Shown piece after piece: positions 9,230-20,356 of a stretch of 64,000 nt of DNA. Numbering within the stretch: the first letter of the stretch is position 1; the number at the start of each line of letters is the position of its first letter. This DNA is from Paracoccus mutanolyticus (GTDB taxonomy: Bacteria > Pseudomonadota > Alphaproteobacteria > Rhodobacterales > Rhodobacteraceae): assembly GCF_003285265.1 (NCBI RefSeq), contig NZ_CP030239.1, forward strand, positions 2,463,501 through 2,527,500, written 5' to 3'. The notes under the pieces are model-generated. The model was given only the letters and a program-made list of their open reading frames with translations. It was not told where the DNA came from and ran no database searches. Both the position numbers and the translations under genes were made by a program.

Positions 9230-10027
9230 ATGAACGACATGAGCATTGTGGAGCGCGGCGTGACGCAGCAGGAGATCAAGATTTCGGCCCGCAAGGTGCA
9301 GGTCTATTACGGCGACAAGCACGCCATCAAGGATGTCGACGTGGACATCCTGGACAAGACCGTCACCGCCTTCATCGGGCCGTCGGGCTGTGGCAAGTCC
9401 ACCTTCCTGCGCTGCCTGAACCGGATGAACGACACCATCGACATCAGCCGGGTCGAGGGCAAGATCACGCTGGACGGCGAGGACATCTACGACCGCCGCG
9501 TCGACCCGGTGCAGCTGCGCGCCAAGGTCGGCATGGTGTTCCAGAAGCCGAACCCGTTCCCCAAGTCGATCTATGACAACGTGTCCTATGGCCCGCGCAT
9601 CCACGGCCTGGCGCGCAACCGCGCCGAACTGGACGAGATCGTCGAAAAGGCGCTGCGCGGCGCCGCGCTTTGGAACGAGGTCAAGGACCGGCTGCAGGAC
9701 CCGGGCACCGGGCTTTCGGGCGGCCAGCAGCAGCGCCTGTGCATCGCCCGCGCCGTGGCGACCCAGCCCGAGGTGCTGCTGATGGACGAGCCCTGCTCGG
9801 CGCTGGACCCCATCGCGACCGCCCAGGTCGAGGAGCTGATCGACGAATTGCGTTCGCAGTTCTCGGTCGTGATCGTGACCCACTCGATGCAGCAGGCCGC
9901 CCGCGTCAGCCAGAAGACCGCCTTCTTTCACCTGGGCAATCTGGTGGAATACGGCAGCACCGACGACATCTTCACCAATCCGCGCGATCCGCGGACGGAA
10001 AGCTACATCTCGGGCCGCATCGGCTGA
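9230..10027 (+). CDS. pstB: Phosphate ABC transporter ATPase PstB
   Basis: Cytoplasmic ATPase powering phosphate import. It has 265 intact residues: Walker [10 protein letters not shown] at residues 50-58, Q-loop in [12 protein letters not shown], signature LSGGQQQR, Walker [15 protein letters not shown], and the H-loop in [12 protein letters not shown]. The PstB-typical ending ([20 protein letters not shown]) confirms the subfamily. A GGAAGGAG ribosome site lies 10 bp before the start. It follows pstA by 21 bp and precedes phoU by 18 bp. Confidence 0.97.
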   Translation: MNDMSIVERGVTQQEIKISARKVQVYYGDKHAIKDVDVDILDKTVTAFIGPSGCGKSTFLRCLNRMNDTIDISRVEGKITLDGEDIYDRRVDPVQLRAKVGMVFQKPNPFPKSIYDNVSYGPRIHGLARNRAELDEIVEKALRGAALWNEVKDRLQDPGTGLSGGQQQRLCIARAVATQPEVLLMDEPCSALDPIATAQVEELIDELRSQFSVVIVTHSMQQAARVSQKTAFFHLGNLVEYGSTDDIFTNPRDPRTESYISGRIG

Positions 10028-10045
10028 GCCTGAAGGGGATCTGAC

Positions 10046-10768
10046 ATGAACACCGAACGTCATATCCTGTCGGCCTTCGACAGGGATCTGGAAACCGTGC
10101 AGGCGCTGGTCGTCAAGATGGGCGGCATGGTCGAAAGCGCCATCCACGACGCCGCCAATGCGCTTGAAAACCGCGACGAGGAACTGGCCGAGGCCGTGCG
10201 CCGCCGCGACAGCGCCATCGACCAGCTGGAAACCCAGATCAACGAAGAGGCCGCGCGGCTGATCGCCCTGCGCGCGCCCCGCGCGACCGACCTGCGCACC
10301 GCGCTGACCGTCATCAAGATCTCGGCCATCCTCGAGCGGGTGGGCGATTACGCCAAGAACATCGCCAAGCGCAGCCATGTCCTGGTCCACATGCCGGCCG
10401 TCGAGGGCGCGGGCATGGCGCTGCGGCGCATGTCCTCGACCGTCGAGGGGATGATGAAGGACGCGCTGGACAGCTATATCCAGCGCGATGCGGCGCTGGC
10501 CGCCGACGTCCGCCGGCGCGATCTGGAAGTCGACCAGATGTACAACGCCCTGTTCCGCGAATTCCTGACCTACATGATGGAAGACCCGCGCAACATCACG
10601 CCCTGCATGCACCTGCATTTCATCGCCAAGAACATCGAGCGGATGGGCGATCACGCGACCGGGATCGCCGAGCAGGTGATCTATCTGGCCACCGGCGAAC
10701 TGCCCGACGACGCCCGCCCGAAAAGCGAAAGCGTTACCCGGGCCAATCTGAACGAAGGCGAGGACTGA
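10046..10768 (+). CDS. phoU: Phosphate signalling protein PhoU
   Basis: Cytoplasmic negative regulator linking Pst transport state to the PhoR/PhoB system. The 240 residues form two PhoU repeats, each with the metal-binding E/D-x-x-x-D type helix (LEVDQMYNALFREFLTYM; VRRRDSAIDQLETQ), and the hallmark ERVGDYAKNIAKR and ERMGDHATGIAEQ segments. Intact. It sits between pstB and phoB with short gaps, consistent with one transcript. Confidence 0.97.
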   Translation: MNTERHILSAFDRDLETVQALVVKMGGMVESAIHDAANALENRDEELAEAVRRRDSAIDQLETQINEEAARLIALRAPRATDLRTALTVIKISAILERVGDYAKNIAKRSHVLVHMPAVEGAGMALRRMSSTVEGMMKDALDSYIQRDAALAADVRRRDLEVDQMYNALFREFLTYMMEDPRNITPCMHLHFIAKNIERMGDHATGIAEQVIYLATGELPDDARPKSESVTRANLNEGED

Positions 10769-10771
10769 GCG

Positions 10772-11461
10772 ATGGCCCAGGCGCAACCCTGTGTTTTGGT
10801 CGTCGAGGACGAGGGCGCGCAGCGCGAGGTTCTGAAATACAACCTCGAATCCGAAGGCTTCTCGGTCGTTATGGCCGAGAACGGCGACGAGGCCATGCTG
10901 CTGGTTGCCGAGGAACAGCCCGACCTGATCGTGCTGGACTGGATGCTTCCCAACATCTCGGGGATCGAGATCTGCCGTCGCGTCAAGGCCGACCCCCAGA
11001 CGCGCCAGATCCCGATCATCATGCTGTCGGCCCGCTCCGAAGAGGTGGACCGGGTGCGGGGGTTGGAAACCGGTGCCGACGACTATGTGGTCAAACCCTA
11101 TTCGGTCGTCGAACTGATGGCGCGGTTGCGCACCCAACTGCGCCGCACGCGCCCCGCCTCGATGGGTGAACGGCTGAGCTTTGGAGACATCATCCTGGAT
11201 GCGGGCGAACACCGAGTGTTTCGCGGCGGCCAAGCCCTGCATTTGGGACCGACCGAATTCCGCCTGCTGTCGACGCTGATGGAGAAACCGGGCCGCGTCT
11301 GGACGCGCGAGCAGCTTCTGGACCGGGTCTGGGGCCGCGACATCTATGTGGATACCCGCACCATCGACGTGCATGTGGGACGCCTGCGCAAGGCTCTGAT
11401 GGCTCACGGCGGTGACAACCCGGTGCGCACCGTGCGCGGAACAGGATACGCGCTGGGGTGA
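10772..11461 (+). CDS. phoB: Phosphate-regulon response regulator PhoB
   Basis: OmpR/PhoB-type transcription factor of 229 residues. The receiver domain has acidic residues at VVEDE and the phospho-acceptor Asp56 in VLDWMLP, with the conserved Lys in VVKPY. The winged-helix DNA-binding domain begins near residue 130 and ends with the recognition helix TRTIDVHVGRLRKAL and TVRGTGYALG. It starts 3 bp after phoU. No phoR kinase gene is adjacent in this window; in many Rhodobacterales phoR lies upstream of pstS, but here aroC occupies that place. Likely binds the boxes at 5489 and 34403. Confidence 0.96.
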   Translation: MAQAQPCVLVVEDEGAQREVLKYNLESEGFSVVMAENGDEAMLLVAEEQPDLIVLDWMLPNISGIEICRRVKADPQTRQIPIIMLSARSEEVDRVRGLETGADDYVVKPYSVVELMARLRTQLRRTRPASMGERLSFGDIILDAGEHRVFRGGQALHLGPTEFRLLSTLMEKPGRVWTREQLLDRVWGRDIYVDTRTIDVHVGRLRKALMAHGGDNPVRTVRGTGYALG

Positions 11462-11467
11462 CGGACG

Positions 11468-11503
11468 CCCGGGCGACGGTCGAGACCGCCGCCCGGGGCC
11501 TTC
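11468..11503. terminator. Bidirectional terminator between phoB and the OmpA-domain gene
   Basis: A 13-bp stem with one mismatch, CCCGGGCGACGGT (11468-11480) and ACCGCCGCCCGGG (11485-11497), loop CGAG, followed by GCCTTCCT. It fills the space between two convergent genes. Confidence 0.65.
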
Positions 11504-13712
11504 CTATTGCTGTTCCAGCAGGTCGGTGATGCGGCGCACGGCGACGCGGCGGTTCTCGCGCTCGGCCCCGTCGGTCGGAACCAGCAGGAACTGTTCGCCA
11601 TAGCCTTGCACCACCATGTTTTCCGGCGGCACCTGATAGTATTCCGTCAGCGCGAGCGCGACCGATTCGGCGCGGCGATCCGACAGCGCCAGGTTTTCCG
11701 CGCTGGAGCCGACCGCGTCGGTATAGCCCTCGATCATGTAGACCTCGTTCGGGTTCTGGTCGATCGAATCGCGGATCACCTTGCCCAGCGAAGCCAGTTG
11801 TTCCGCTTGCGAAGCCGCCAGCGCGGCCGAGCCGCTGTCGAAGGTCACCTGCGGCAGGTTCACCGGCGCCACCAGCGAGCGCACCTCGGGGATGTCGCGG
11901 ATCTGGCCCAGCGTAAAGCGACGATCGGCCGCGCTTTCCTGCAGCAGGGCGTTGCGCAGTTCCGTCTCGTTCAGCGGTCGGGTGGTGTATTCGACCGGAA
12001 CCGGCGCCGGCAGGGTCGAGATCTGGACTGGCCGCACCTCGGTGTTGCTGATCAGACGGGTTTCCGTTCCGTTCGGATGGATCAGGGTGCGGCGCAGGAT
12101 GTTCATGTCCGCATCGCGGATCGTCACCACCCGGCTGCCATCGGCACGCAGCACTGTTGTCCGGGTCGAGCCGTCGGCGAATTGCTCGGTCTGCACGTCC
12201 GAACCCGGACGGTAAAGCAGCGCGTTGTCGTCGCGGACGATCTGCTGGCTTCCGTCGGGCAGGGTCAGCACCGCCCGGTCGCCGGTGTTCAGCGCGACCT
12301 GGCGATTGCCGGACAGCATCTTGCCGACCGCAAAACCGGCGGCGCCTGCCAGCAGAAGTTTCGCGATGTCGCTGCCGTTGTCGTCATCGTCGTCGCGGCG
12401 GGCCAGGTCACGCTCGCGCTCGTCCAGCCGGCGCTCATCCTCGCGCAACTGGCGCTCGCGGCGTTCCAGATCGCGCAACTCGGCAGGGCTCAGGTTGCGG
12501 CGGTCGCCGGGGCGGAGCCCATCCCTGATTCGGGTGCCGAAGTCCTGGTCCGAGCGTCGGATGTTCTGTTCGGTGATCCGGCGCTTGATGACATTCTCCT
12601 GCGACTGGCGTTCGGCGGCGGCGGCCAGAGCCGCTGCCTTGGGCGGCGCGCTGCGTTCCGCCGCGCGTCGCGCAAGGTCGTTCGGCTTCACATCCGCCTC
12701 GGGCGCGCGCAGGCGGATCTCGCCATTGCTGCGCTGCAACTGACGCTGCAACTCCTCGCGGGTGCGGGGACGTTCGGGCGCTTCCGTGTCACTGGGTCGG
12801 CGCGGGTCAAGCGCTTGCTGGTTGCGCGCGGGCCGGGGGGCAGGCTGCTGCCCTTCGCGCTCGCGCTGCTCCATGACATTGCGAAGCGCGCTGGCATCCA
12901 TCGGCGCCGGGCGCTGTTCGCGCGCACCGGGGGCCTGCTGGCCGTCGCGATTGGCCGCGCGCGGCGGCGGGTTTTCACGACCTTCGCCACGCTGAGGCGC
13001 CGCGGGGCGGTTCTGCGGCGCCTCCGCACGCTTCGGGGCAGGGCGAGACGCCTGCTGTTCGGGACGCGCCTCCCGCTCGGCGCGGCTTGGTCCGCCGGCC
13101 GGCGGGGGTCCGGACGGGGCTGTTCGCGGGACGGGCGCGCATCATCACGCTGGCCCTGCGCGGCGCGCGGGGCCGGTGCGTCGTCTCCTGCGCGGCGGGG
13201 CTGGGCATCCCGGGCAGGCTGCTGCTGGCGCGGCTCGGCCTGCTGGCGCGCGCGTTGCTCTGCTGGGCTCGCGTTGCGCGGTTCGGCGGCTGGGCTTGGC
13301 GCTCGGGCTGCTGCGCAGGCTGCTTGCGGGGCGGCTGGCCCTCGCGCGCGGGCTGGCCCTGGGCACGTTGGGGCTGCTGTTCCGCCCGGGGGCGTTGCTG
13401 CTGGGCACGCTCAGCAGGTTGGGCGCGCTGCTGCTGGGCACGTTCAGGGGCCCGCTCTTGCTGGGCGCGTTCGGCCGGTTGTGCGCGCTGGGGCTGCCTT
13501 TCCTGGCGGTTCTGCGGCGCGGCTTGCTCCCGATGTTGCTGCTGGCGCTGTTGTTGTTGGCGCTGCTGCTGCTGTTTTTGCTGTTGCTGCTGCTGGCGTT
13601 CCTCGGCGCGGCGCTTCAGAAGCTCTGCCTCGCTCTGGGCCACGGCAAGCTGAGGCGACAGGATGCTGATGATGGCCACGATTGCAGTGGTCGTCTTGAA
13701 GATGCGACGCAT
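11504..13712 (-). CDS. OmpA-domain envelope protein with a long Gln/Arg-rich region, frameshifted
   Basis: Predicted secreted protein of about 736 residues that would anchor to peptidoglycan. The start at 13712 (MRRIFKTTTAIVAIISILS) has an AAAGGGA ribosome site and gives a signal peptide ending near AVAQ. Residues ~25-250 are extremely rich in Gln, Arg, Ala and Pro (runs such as RQQQQQQKQQQQRQQQQ). A charged coiled-coil-like part (LRDLERRERQLREDERRLDE) and a hydrophobic Gly/Ala segment (AKLLLAGAAGFAVGKML) follow, then strand-rich repeats of the D-G-S type, and finally an OmpA/MotB domain (VTFDSGSAAL; IEGYTDAVGSSAENLALSDRRAESV). A frameshift near 13200 divides the low-complexity region. Function unknown; related proteins occur in Rhodobacterales. 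Confidence 0.85.
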
Positions 13713-13840
13713 GACGGTCCCTTTCCGCTGGACGCCTAGATACGCGTGCAAATCAACCATAACCGCCAGCCCCGGTTCCGGAACAAGGCCGTGACCGCCG
13801 CGTGAATGTGCGGAAATCTGCCAAGTGTCGGCGGCCCGGG

Positions 13841-15073
13841 TCAGCCTGTCACAAGCGCGATCCGGCCACCGGCCAGCCGCCTGACCTGACCCGCAAGCTC
13901 CAGCGACAGCAGGGCGGGGGCAAGGGTCGCGGCAGGCAGGCCCAAGTCGCGGATCAGCAGGTTTTCTTCGGTCGGGCTGGGGCTCAGCTTGGACAGGATG
14001 CGCGATTCAAGGCTGGCCGGGCCGCCGGCGTCCGAAGGCAGGGGCCGGGCTGGCGCCTCGCGCCGCATGGCGTGGCCCAGCTGGGCCAGGCGGCGGGCAA
14101 CGGCCGCGGGTTGCAAGGCACCGGCCATGCCCTTGCGGGCTGGTGACGGGGCCGGTTCGGCGCTTTGCTGGACGGGCTGCGTGGGGGCAGGGTCGTGGTT
14201 CAGGGCCACCAGCACGTCGGCCGCGGCGCGGACCGGCAGCGCTCCGTCCCGGATCAGCGCATTGCACCCCGAGCGCGCGCGTCCATCGGATGGCCCGGCA
14301 CCGCCATGACCTCGCGCCCCTGGTCCAGCGCCGCTTTGGCGGTAATCAGGCTGCCCGAGCGGTGCGCCGCCTCGACCACCACGACGGCCTGGGACAGGCC
14401 CGAGATGATGCGGTTGCGGGCCGGGAAGTGGCGCGCCACGGGTTCGGTCCCCGGGGGCTGTTCGGTGATCAGCAGGCCCGTGTCGCAGATCGCCTCGGCA
14501 AGCGCGGTATTCTCGGCCGGATAGATCATGTCGATGCCGCCCGCCATCACGGCGATGGTGCCGCTGGGCAGGGCGGCCTCGTGGGCCACGGTGTCGATGC
14601 CGCGCGCCAGCCCCGCGACCACGACCGCGCCGGCCTGGGCCAGTCCCGCCGCCAGGCCGCGCGCCATGCGAAGCCCCAGGGACGAGGCATTGCGCGCCCC
14701 GATCACGGCGACGGGCAGCCGTGCCCAGGACGCCGGCCTGACCCTTGATCCACAAGACGGGCGGCGCCTCGGCAAGCCGCGCAGCCGCGCGGGATGTCCG
14801 GGCGTCACAGGTCAGAGCTCGCTCCGGTGAATGCAGTAATGCGGGTGATCTATGCTGAGACCGCAGCGACAGGGCAGGGCGTTACCGACGGGGACAGACA
14901 CAAAGCCGCCGACGAGGCTCGCAAAGTCTGCCTGGACGCTCATGTGCGGCCAGCAGCCGGTGAAAGGTCGCCGGCCCGACCTTGCGCGAGCGGATGAGGC
15001 GCAGGGCGGCAAGCCCGCCGCCGTTCTGGGCGACTGAATTGTGGTGGGGGTCGAAAGAAAGCGGTCGTGCCAT
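13841..15073 (-). CDS. dprA: DNA-processing protein DprA, frameshifted and with a replaced block
   Basis: Protects incoming single-stranded DNA and loads RecA during natural transformation. The start at 15073 reads MARPLSFDPHHNS, then LRLIRSRKVGPATFHRLLA, the usual N-terminal helices. From about 14945 down to 14810 the expected sequence is missing and no DprA similarity is visible. The Rossmann-like core follows in another frame: VAVIGARNASSLG, GLARGIDTVAHE, GTIAVMAGGIDMIYP, GTEPVARHFPARNRIISGL and VVEAAHRSGSLITA. The C-terminal winged-helix domain ends at TG near 13841. Further frameshifts lie near 14740 and 14270. Total length is normal. Confidence 0.93.
14810..14945. other. Unidentified replaced block inside dprA
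   Basis: About 135 bp between the DprA N-terminal helices and the core does not encode the expected DprA segment (about 50 codons) in any frame. Possible short coding exists in both directions (on the minus strand a frame ending CIHRSEL-stop; on the plus strand VIYAETAATGQGVTDGD), but I could not recognise either. The length equals the missing host segment. Confidence 0.5.
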
Positions 15074-15189
15074 CGTTTCATGCTCCTTGCCTCATCCGGC
15101 AATGGTGATGACACGGCAATGGTTAAGATTCGGTTAGCCGCGCAGGGAAGGTCCTGCGCGGCTGACAAGTCCCTGAAAACGATGAGGCT

Positions 15190-16606
15190 TCAGACGGCCG
15201 AGCCGCCGACCGTCAGCCCGCCGATCATCACCGTGGGCAGGCCCACGCCGACCGGAACCCATTGGCCCTGCTTGCCGCAGTTGCCGATTCCAGGGTCCAG
15301 CGACAGGTCGTTGCCGATGGCCTTGACCTGCTCCAGCGATGTGGCTCCGTCGCCGATCAGCGTGGCGCCCTGGATCGGGTCGCCGATCTGGCCGTTCCTG
15401 ACGCGATAGGCCTCGGTGCAGGAAAACACGAACTTGCCGTTGGTGATGTCCACCTGCCCGCCGCCGAATCCCACCGCATAGATCCCGTCCCTGAGCCCGG
15501 ACAGGATCGCGGCCGGGTCTTCGGACCCCGGCAGCATGAAGGTGTTGGTCATCCGCGGCATGGGCGCGTGGGCATAGCTCTGCCGTCGTCCGTTGCCGGT
15601 CGGTTCCACCCCCATCAGCCGCGCGTTCTGACGGTCCTGCATGTAACCGACCAGAATGCCGTCTTCGATCAGCACGTTGCGCCCGGGGGCCGAGCCCTCG
15701 TCATCGACCGAGATCGAGCCGCGCCGGTCCGGAATGGTGCCGTCGTCGATCACCGTGACTCCGGGGGCCGCCACCCGTTGGCCCAGCAGGCCGGCAAAGG
15801 CGGAATGGCCCTTGCGGTTGAAGTCCCCCTCCAGTCCGTGACCCACGGCCTCGTGCAGCAGGATGCCGGGCCAACCGGGGCCCAGGACCACGTCCATCAC
15901 CCCGGCCGGGGCGGGGACCGAGCGCAGGTTGACCAGCGCGATCCGCAGTGCCTCGCGCACCTGGGCCTGCCAGTGCTCGGGCGCGATCAGCCCGTCCAGC
16001 GCCACGCGGCCGCCGCCGCCGGCATTGCCCGATTCGCGGCGGCTGTTCGATTCGACGATGACCGAGACGTTCAGCCGCGCCATCGGCCGGATGTCGGTGG
16101 CAAGCCCGCCCTCGGGGCGCAGGATCGCGATTTCCTGGACCGAGGTCGAGATGCTGGCCGAAACCTGCACCACGCGCGGGTCGAGCGCCCGCGCGAAGGC
16201 GTCGATTTCGCGCAGCAGCGCCACCCGGGCGGCAAGCTGATGCCCTCGGCCGGGTCGATCGCGGCGTAAAGCGGCGCCATCGGCCCCGAGGGCGGCAGCG
16301 CGAGCGTGCCGCCGCCGTCGCCCACGGCCAGGCGCACGGTCTGGGCGGCCTTCTTCAGCGCGGCTTCGTCGATCTCGGTCGAATGGGCATAGCCCGTCAC
16401 CTCGCCCCGGACGGCGCGCAGGCCGAAGCCCTGCTCGGCGTCATAGCTGGCGGTGCGCAGCCGGCCGTCGTCGAAGGCCAGCGTCTCGGCGCCGAGCTTC
16501 CAGGAAAGCTCGCCGTCGTCGGCCCCGCCACCGCACCTTGCAGGATACGCAGGGCGCGGTCGCGGTCCAGATGGGTCTCGAAGGGCGAAAAAGCCAGGTC
16601 GGTCAT
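15190..16606 (-). CDS. tldD: Metalloprotease TldD, frameshifted
   Basis: Zinc-dependent protease that acts with TldE/PmbA on unfolded or modified peptides. The start at 16606 gives MTDLAFSPFETHLDRDRALR. The metal-binding HExxxH motif is HEAVGHGLEGD, followed by the GTIPDRRGSISVDDEG and PRMTNTFMLPG segments. It ends VMIGGLTVGGSAV. Single-base frameshifts lie near 16525 (after ILQGAVAG) and 16240 (after AAIDPAEGI). About 471 codons, normal for TldD. It is divergent from the cta operon, with 168 bp between; the neighbourhood tldD-ctaC is conserved in Rhodobacterales. Confidence 0.95.
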
Positions 16607-16774
16607 CGGAAAGTCCTTTGCCAGGAAGCCTCGACTAGGGGTTTTTTGGTCACAAGTCGATAGGTATGACTTGCCCGTGCGGGGAAGATATGGTTGTCAA
16701 CCTTATACCGATGCCGGCTTTCCGGGGTGGAGGACCCGGGGGGCTGGCGGCACAGTAGGCAACGGGATGGGATA

Positions 16775-17668
16775 ATGGCAATTGCGACGATGCGCCGCGC
16801 ATGGGCGGCGGTGACTGGCCTTGGACTGGCGGCGGTGGCGGGGGCTCCCGCCTGGGCGCAGGACGTGCTGGGCGAGCTGCCCGTGATCGGCAAGCCCCAT
16901 GCCCGCGGCATGGGCTTCCAGCCCGCCTCGAGCCCGCTGGCCCATGACCAGCAATGGCTGGACCATTTCGTGCTGTACATCATCACGGCGGTGACGATCT
17001 TCGTCTGCCTGCTGCTGCTGATCTGCATTGTCCGTTACAACCGCCGCGCGAATCCTGTTCCGGCGCGCTTTACCCACAACACGCCGCTGGAAATCGCCTG
17101 GACGCTGGTGCCGGTTCTGATCCTGGTGGCCATCGGCGCCTATTCGCTGCCGGCTCTGTTCCGCAGCCAGGAGATGCCCAACAATCCCGACCTGGTCATC
17201 AAGGCCATCGGGCACCAGTGGTACTGGTCCTATGAATATCCCAACGACGGCGTGGCCTTCGACGCGCTGATGCTGGAAAAGGACGCCCTGGCCGAGGCCG
17301 GCTATGCCGAGGACGAATATCTTCTGGCGGCCGACAACCCGGTCGTGGTCCCTGTGGGCAAGACGGTGCTGGTCCAGGTGACGGCGACCGACGTGATCCA
17401 CAGCTGGACCGTCCCCGCCTTTGCCGTCAAGCAGGATGCGGTGCCCGGTCGCATTGCGCAGCTGTGGTTCTCGGTCGACAAGGAGGGCGTGTTTTTCGGG
17501 CAGTGCTCGGAACTGTGCGGCATCAACCACGCCTACATGCCCATCGTCGTGAAAGCCGTGAGCCAGGAGAAGTACGACGCCTGGCTGGCCGGCGCGAAAG
17601 AGGAATTCGCCGCCGACGCATCGGATTACCTGCCCGCCCAGCCGATCCAGCTGGCCCGGGCGGAATAA
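16775..17668 (+). CDS. ctaC: Cytochrome c oxidase aa3 subunit II
   Basis: Membrane-anchored electron entry subunit carrying the binuclear CuA centre. The start at 16775 ([13 protein letters not shown]) matches the Paracoccus denitrificans protein as I remember it; the signal peptide ends at [11 protein letters not shown]. Two transmembrane helices follow ([36 protein letters not shown]), then the aromatic cluster [11 protein letters not shown] and the CuA ligands in [12 protein letters not shown] plus His of DVIHSWTVP. It has 297 intact residues. It begins the ctaC-ctaB-orf-ctaG-ctaE group, which completes the oxidase with a ctaD gene elsewhere. Confidence 0.98.
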   Translation: MAIATMRRAWAAVTGLGLAAVAGAPAWAQDVLGELPVIGKPHARGMGFQPASSPLAHDQQWLDHFVLYIITAVTIFVCLLLLICIVRYNRRANPVPARFTHNTPLEIAWTLVPVLILVAIGAYSLPALFRSQEMPNNPDLVIKAIGHQWYWSYEYPNDGVAFDALMLEKDALAEAGYAEDEYLLAADNPVVVPVGKTVLVQVTATDVIHSWTVPAFAVKQDAVPGRIAQLWFSVDKEGVFFGQCSELCGINHAYMPIVVKAVSQEKYDAWLAGAKEEFAADASDYLPAQPIQLARAE

Positions 17669-17677
17669 GGACGCCCC

Positions 17678-18595
17678 GTGACCGACATCAACGCATATGA
17701 AGGGCCCGCCGAGGCCGGGTTCGGAGACTATGTCGCGCTGCTCAAGCCGCGCGTCATGTCCCTGGTGGTGTTCACGGCCTTTGTCGGGCTGCTGGTCGCG
17801 CCGGTGTCGATGAATCCCTTCGTGGCCTTCTGCGCGGTGCTGTTCATCGCGCTGGGGGGCGGGGCCTCGGGCGCGCTGAACATGTGGTACGACGCCGACA
17901 TCGACGCCGTGATGAAGCGCACGGCGGGTCGGCCGGTGCCCTCGGGCCGGGTGCCCCCGGGCGATGCCCTGGCGCTGGGGATCGCGCTGTCGGGCCTTTC
18001 GGTGATGATGCTGGGTCTGGCGGCGAACTGGTTCGCGGCGGGCTTCCTGGCCTTTACCATCTTCTTTTATGCCGTGGTCTATACGGTCTGGCTGAAACGC
18101 TCGACCCCGCAGAACATCGTCATCGGCGGCGCGGCCGGGGCGTTTCCGCCCATGATCGGCTGGGCCTGCGCCACGGGCGGCATCGGGCTGGAATCGCTGC
18201 TGATGTTCGCGCTGATCTTCTTCTGGACACCGCCGCATTTCTGGGCGCTGGCGCTGTTCATGAAAGAGGATTACCACAAGGCCGGCGTTCCCATGCTGAC
18301 CGTGACGCATGGCCGCGCGGCCACGCGGCGCCACATCTTTGCCTATACGCTGGTGCTGGCGCCCTTCGCGCTGTGGCTGGGCTTTACCTCGGTCGGCGGG
18401 CCGCTTTACCTGGCGGTTGCGGTGGTCCTGAACGCGCTGTTCATCCTGGGCGGCTGGCGCATCCTGCGCCGGACCGAGGACGAGGCCCAGGCCGACGGCT
18501 ACAAGGTCGAAAAGGGCTATTTCCGCCTGTCGCTGTATTACACCTTCCTGCATTTCCTGGCCCTTCTGGTCCAGCATTGGCTTGGGGGATGGTGA
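17678..18595 (+). CDS. ctaB: Heme o synthase (protoheme IX farnesyltransferase)
   Basis: Polytopic inner-membrane prenyltransferase that adds a farnesyl group to heme b, giving heme o, the precursor of heme a. It has 305 residues from a GTG start preceded by AAGGA, 9 bp after ctaC. Conserved motifs: [36 protein letters not shown] (the Asp-rich Mg-prenyl diphosphate site) and the second Asp-containing loop near [13 protein letters not shown]. Nine hydrophobic segments are visible. Intact. Confidence 0.97.
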   Translation: MTDINAYEGPAEAGFGDYVALLKPRVMSLVVFTAFVGLLVAPVSMNPFVAFCAVLFIALGGGASGALNMWYDADIDAVMKRTAGRPVPSGRVPPGDALALGIALSGLSVMMLGLAANWFAAGFLAFTIFFYAVVYTVWLKRSTPQNIVIGGAAGAFPPMIGWACATGGIGLESLLMFALIFFWTPPHFWALALFMKEDYHKAGVPMLTVTHGRAATRRHIFAYTLVLAPFALWLGFTSVGGPLYLAVAVVLNALFILGGWRILRRTEDEAQADGYKVEKGYFRLSLYYTFLHFLALLVQHWLGGW

Positions 18596-18867
18596 TGCTG
18601 CCAAGGGTCGAACACGAGTTGCACCACCGCCGCCGCAGCCGCAACGTCGGCCTTCTGGTCGTGCTGCTGGCCTTCGTGGCGCTGGTCTTCGGCCTGTCGG
18701 TGGTCAAGATCACCCAGGGCGACATGATGGAAGGGTTCGACCACCAGCCCCGCGCCTCGGTCCTGCCGCATGACCCGAACCCGCCGGCCCGCACTGCCCC
18801 CGTGGCCGCCCCCGGCACCCCCGGCGCCGAGCAGGGCGTCGGCACGTCACCGGGAGGAACGCCATGA
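18595..18867 (+). CDS. Small single-span membrane protein in the cta operon, function unknown
   Basis: About 90 residues. The start at 18595 overlaps the ctaB stop (TGATG); another in-frame ATG lies at 18589. The N-terminus is basic and His-rich ([17 protein letters not shown]), followed by one hydrophobic helix ([20 protein letters not shown]) and a Pro/Ala-rich soluble tail ending [10 protein letters not shown]. It overlaps ctaG by ATGA, so it is translationally coupled on both sides. I recall a small reading frame at this position in other Paracoccus/Rhodobacter cta operons, without a demonstrated role. An assembly or stability factor for the oxidase is an inference from position only. Confidence 0.85.
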   Translation: MLPRVEHELHHRRRSRNVGLLVVLLAFVALVFGLSVVKITQGDMMEGFDHQPRASVLPHDPNPPARTAPVAAPGTPGAEQGVGTSPGGTP

Positions 18868-19436
18868 GCACCCGGTCCAATGGCCGCACCGTCGCCATGC
18901 TGGCGGGCGTCGTCGTGGTGATGGGCGCGCTCAGCTGGGCGGCGGTGCCGTTCTACGACTGGTTCTGCCGCGTGACCGGCTATGGCGGCACGACCAACGT
19001 GGCCGCCCAGGGGTCGGACCACGTCCTGGACGAAACCGTGCGCGTCCGCTTCGATGCGAACGTCGATCCCGACATGGGCTGGACCTTCCGCCCGCTGCAG
19101 CACGACATGGTGCTGAAGATCGGCGAGAACGCCATTGCCTTCTACGAGGCGATCAACACCACCGACGAGCCCATCACCGGCACCGCGAGCTATAACGTGG
19201 CGCCCGACGTGGCCGGCTATTATTTCAACAAGATCCAGTGTTTCTGCTTTACCGAGCAGACCCTGCAACCCGGCGAGCGGATCGAGATGCCGGTCAGCTT
19301 CTTCGTCGACGCCGGCATCGTGGACGACCGCGACGCGGGCCGGGTCCGCGACATCACGCTTTCCTATACCTTCCATCGGACCAAGGAGCCCCGGCAGGCG
19401 GCGCTTCGGACCGGCACGGACGAGACCACGAACTGA
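18864..19436 (+). CDS. ctaG: Cytochrome c oxidase assembly protein CtaG (Cox11)
   Basis: Membrane-tethered copper chaperone for the CuB site of subunit I. It has 190 residues: one N-terminal helix ([21 protein letters not shown]), the conserved [13 protein letters not shown], and the Cu(I)-binding motif [12 protein letters not shown] in the periplasmic beta domain. It ends in the [12 protein letters not shown] region. The ATG overlaps the preceding small gene. Intact. Confidence 0.97.
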   Translation: MSTRSNGRTVAMLAGVVVVMGALSWAAVPFYDWFCRVTGYGGTTNVAAQGSDHVLDETVRVRFDANVDPDMGWTFRPLQHDMVLKIGENAIAFYEAINTTDEPITGTASYNVAPDVAGYYFNKIQCFCFTEQTLQPGERIEMPVSFFVDAGIVDDRDAGRVRDITLSYTFHRTKEPRQAALRTGTDETTN

Positions 19437-19468
19437 GCAACACGACGCAGCAACAGCGGAACGCAGCC

Positions 19469-20294
<826 letters not shown>

Positions 20295-20312
20295 TCCCGA
20301 ACCATTCCCTGG

Positions 20313-20341
20313 ACGGCGCGGGGCACCCCTCGCGCCGTTTT
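20313..20341 (+). terminator. Terminator after ctaE
   Basis: Stem ACGGCGCG (20313-20320) with CGCGCCGT (20331-20338), extended by GGG/CCC in the loop-proximal part, then TTTT. It ends 16 bp before surf1, so surf1 may be expressed by read-through or from its own promoter. Confidence 0.75.
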
Positions 20342-20356
20342 GCATGAGAGGGGCCG

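Noticed and set aside
16703..18604. Long minus-strand frame opposite ctaC and ctaB
   Set aside because: Shadow of two strongly conserved oxidase genes; no domain.
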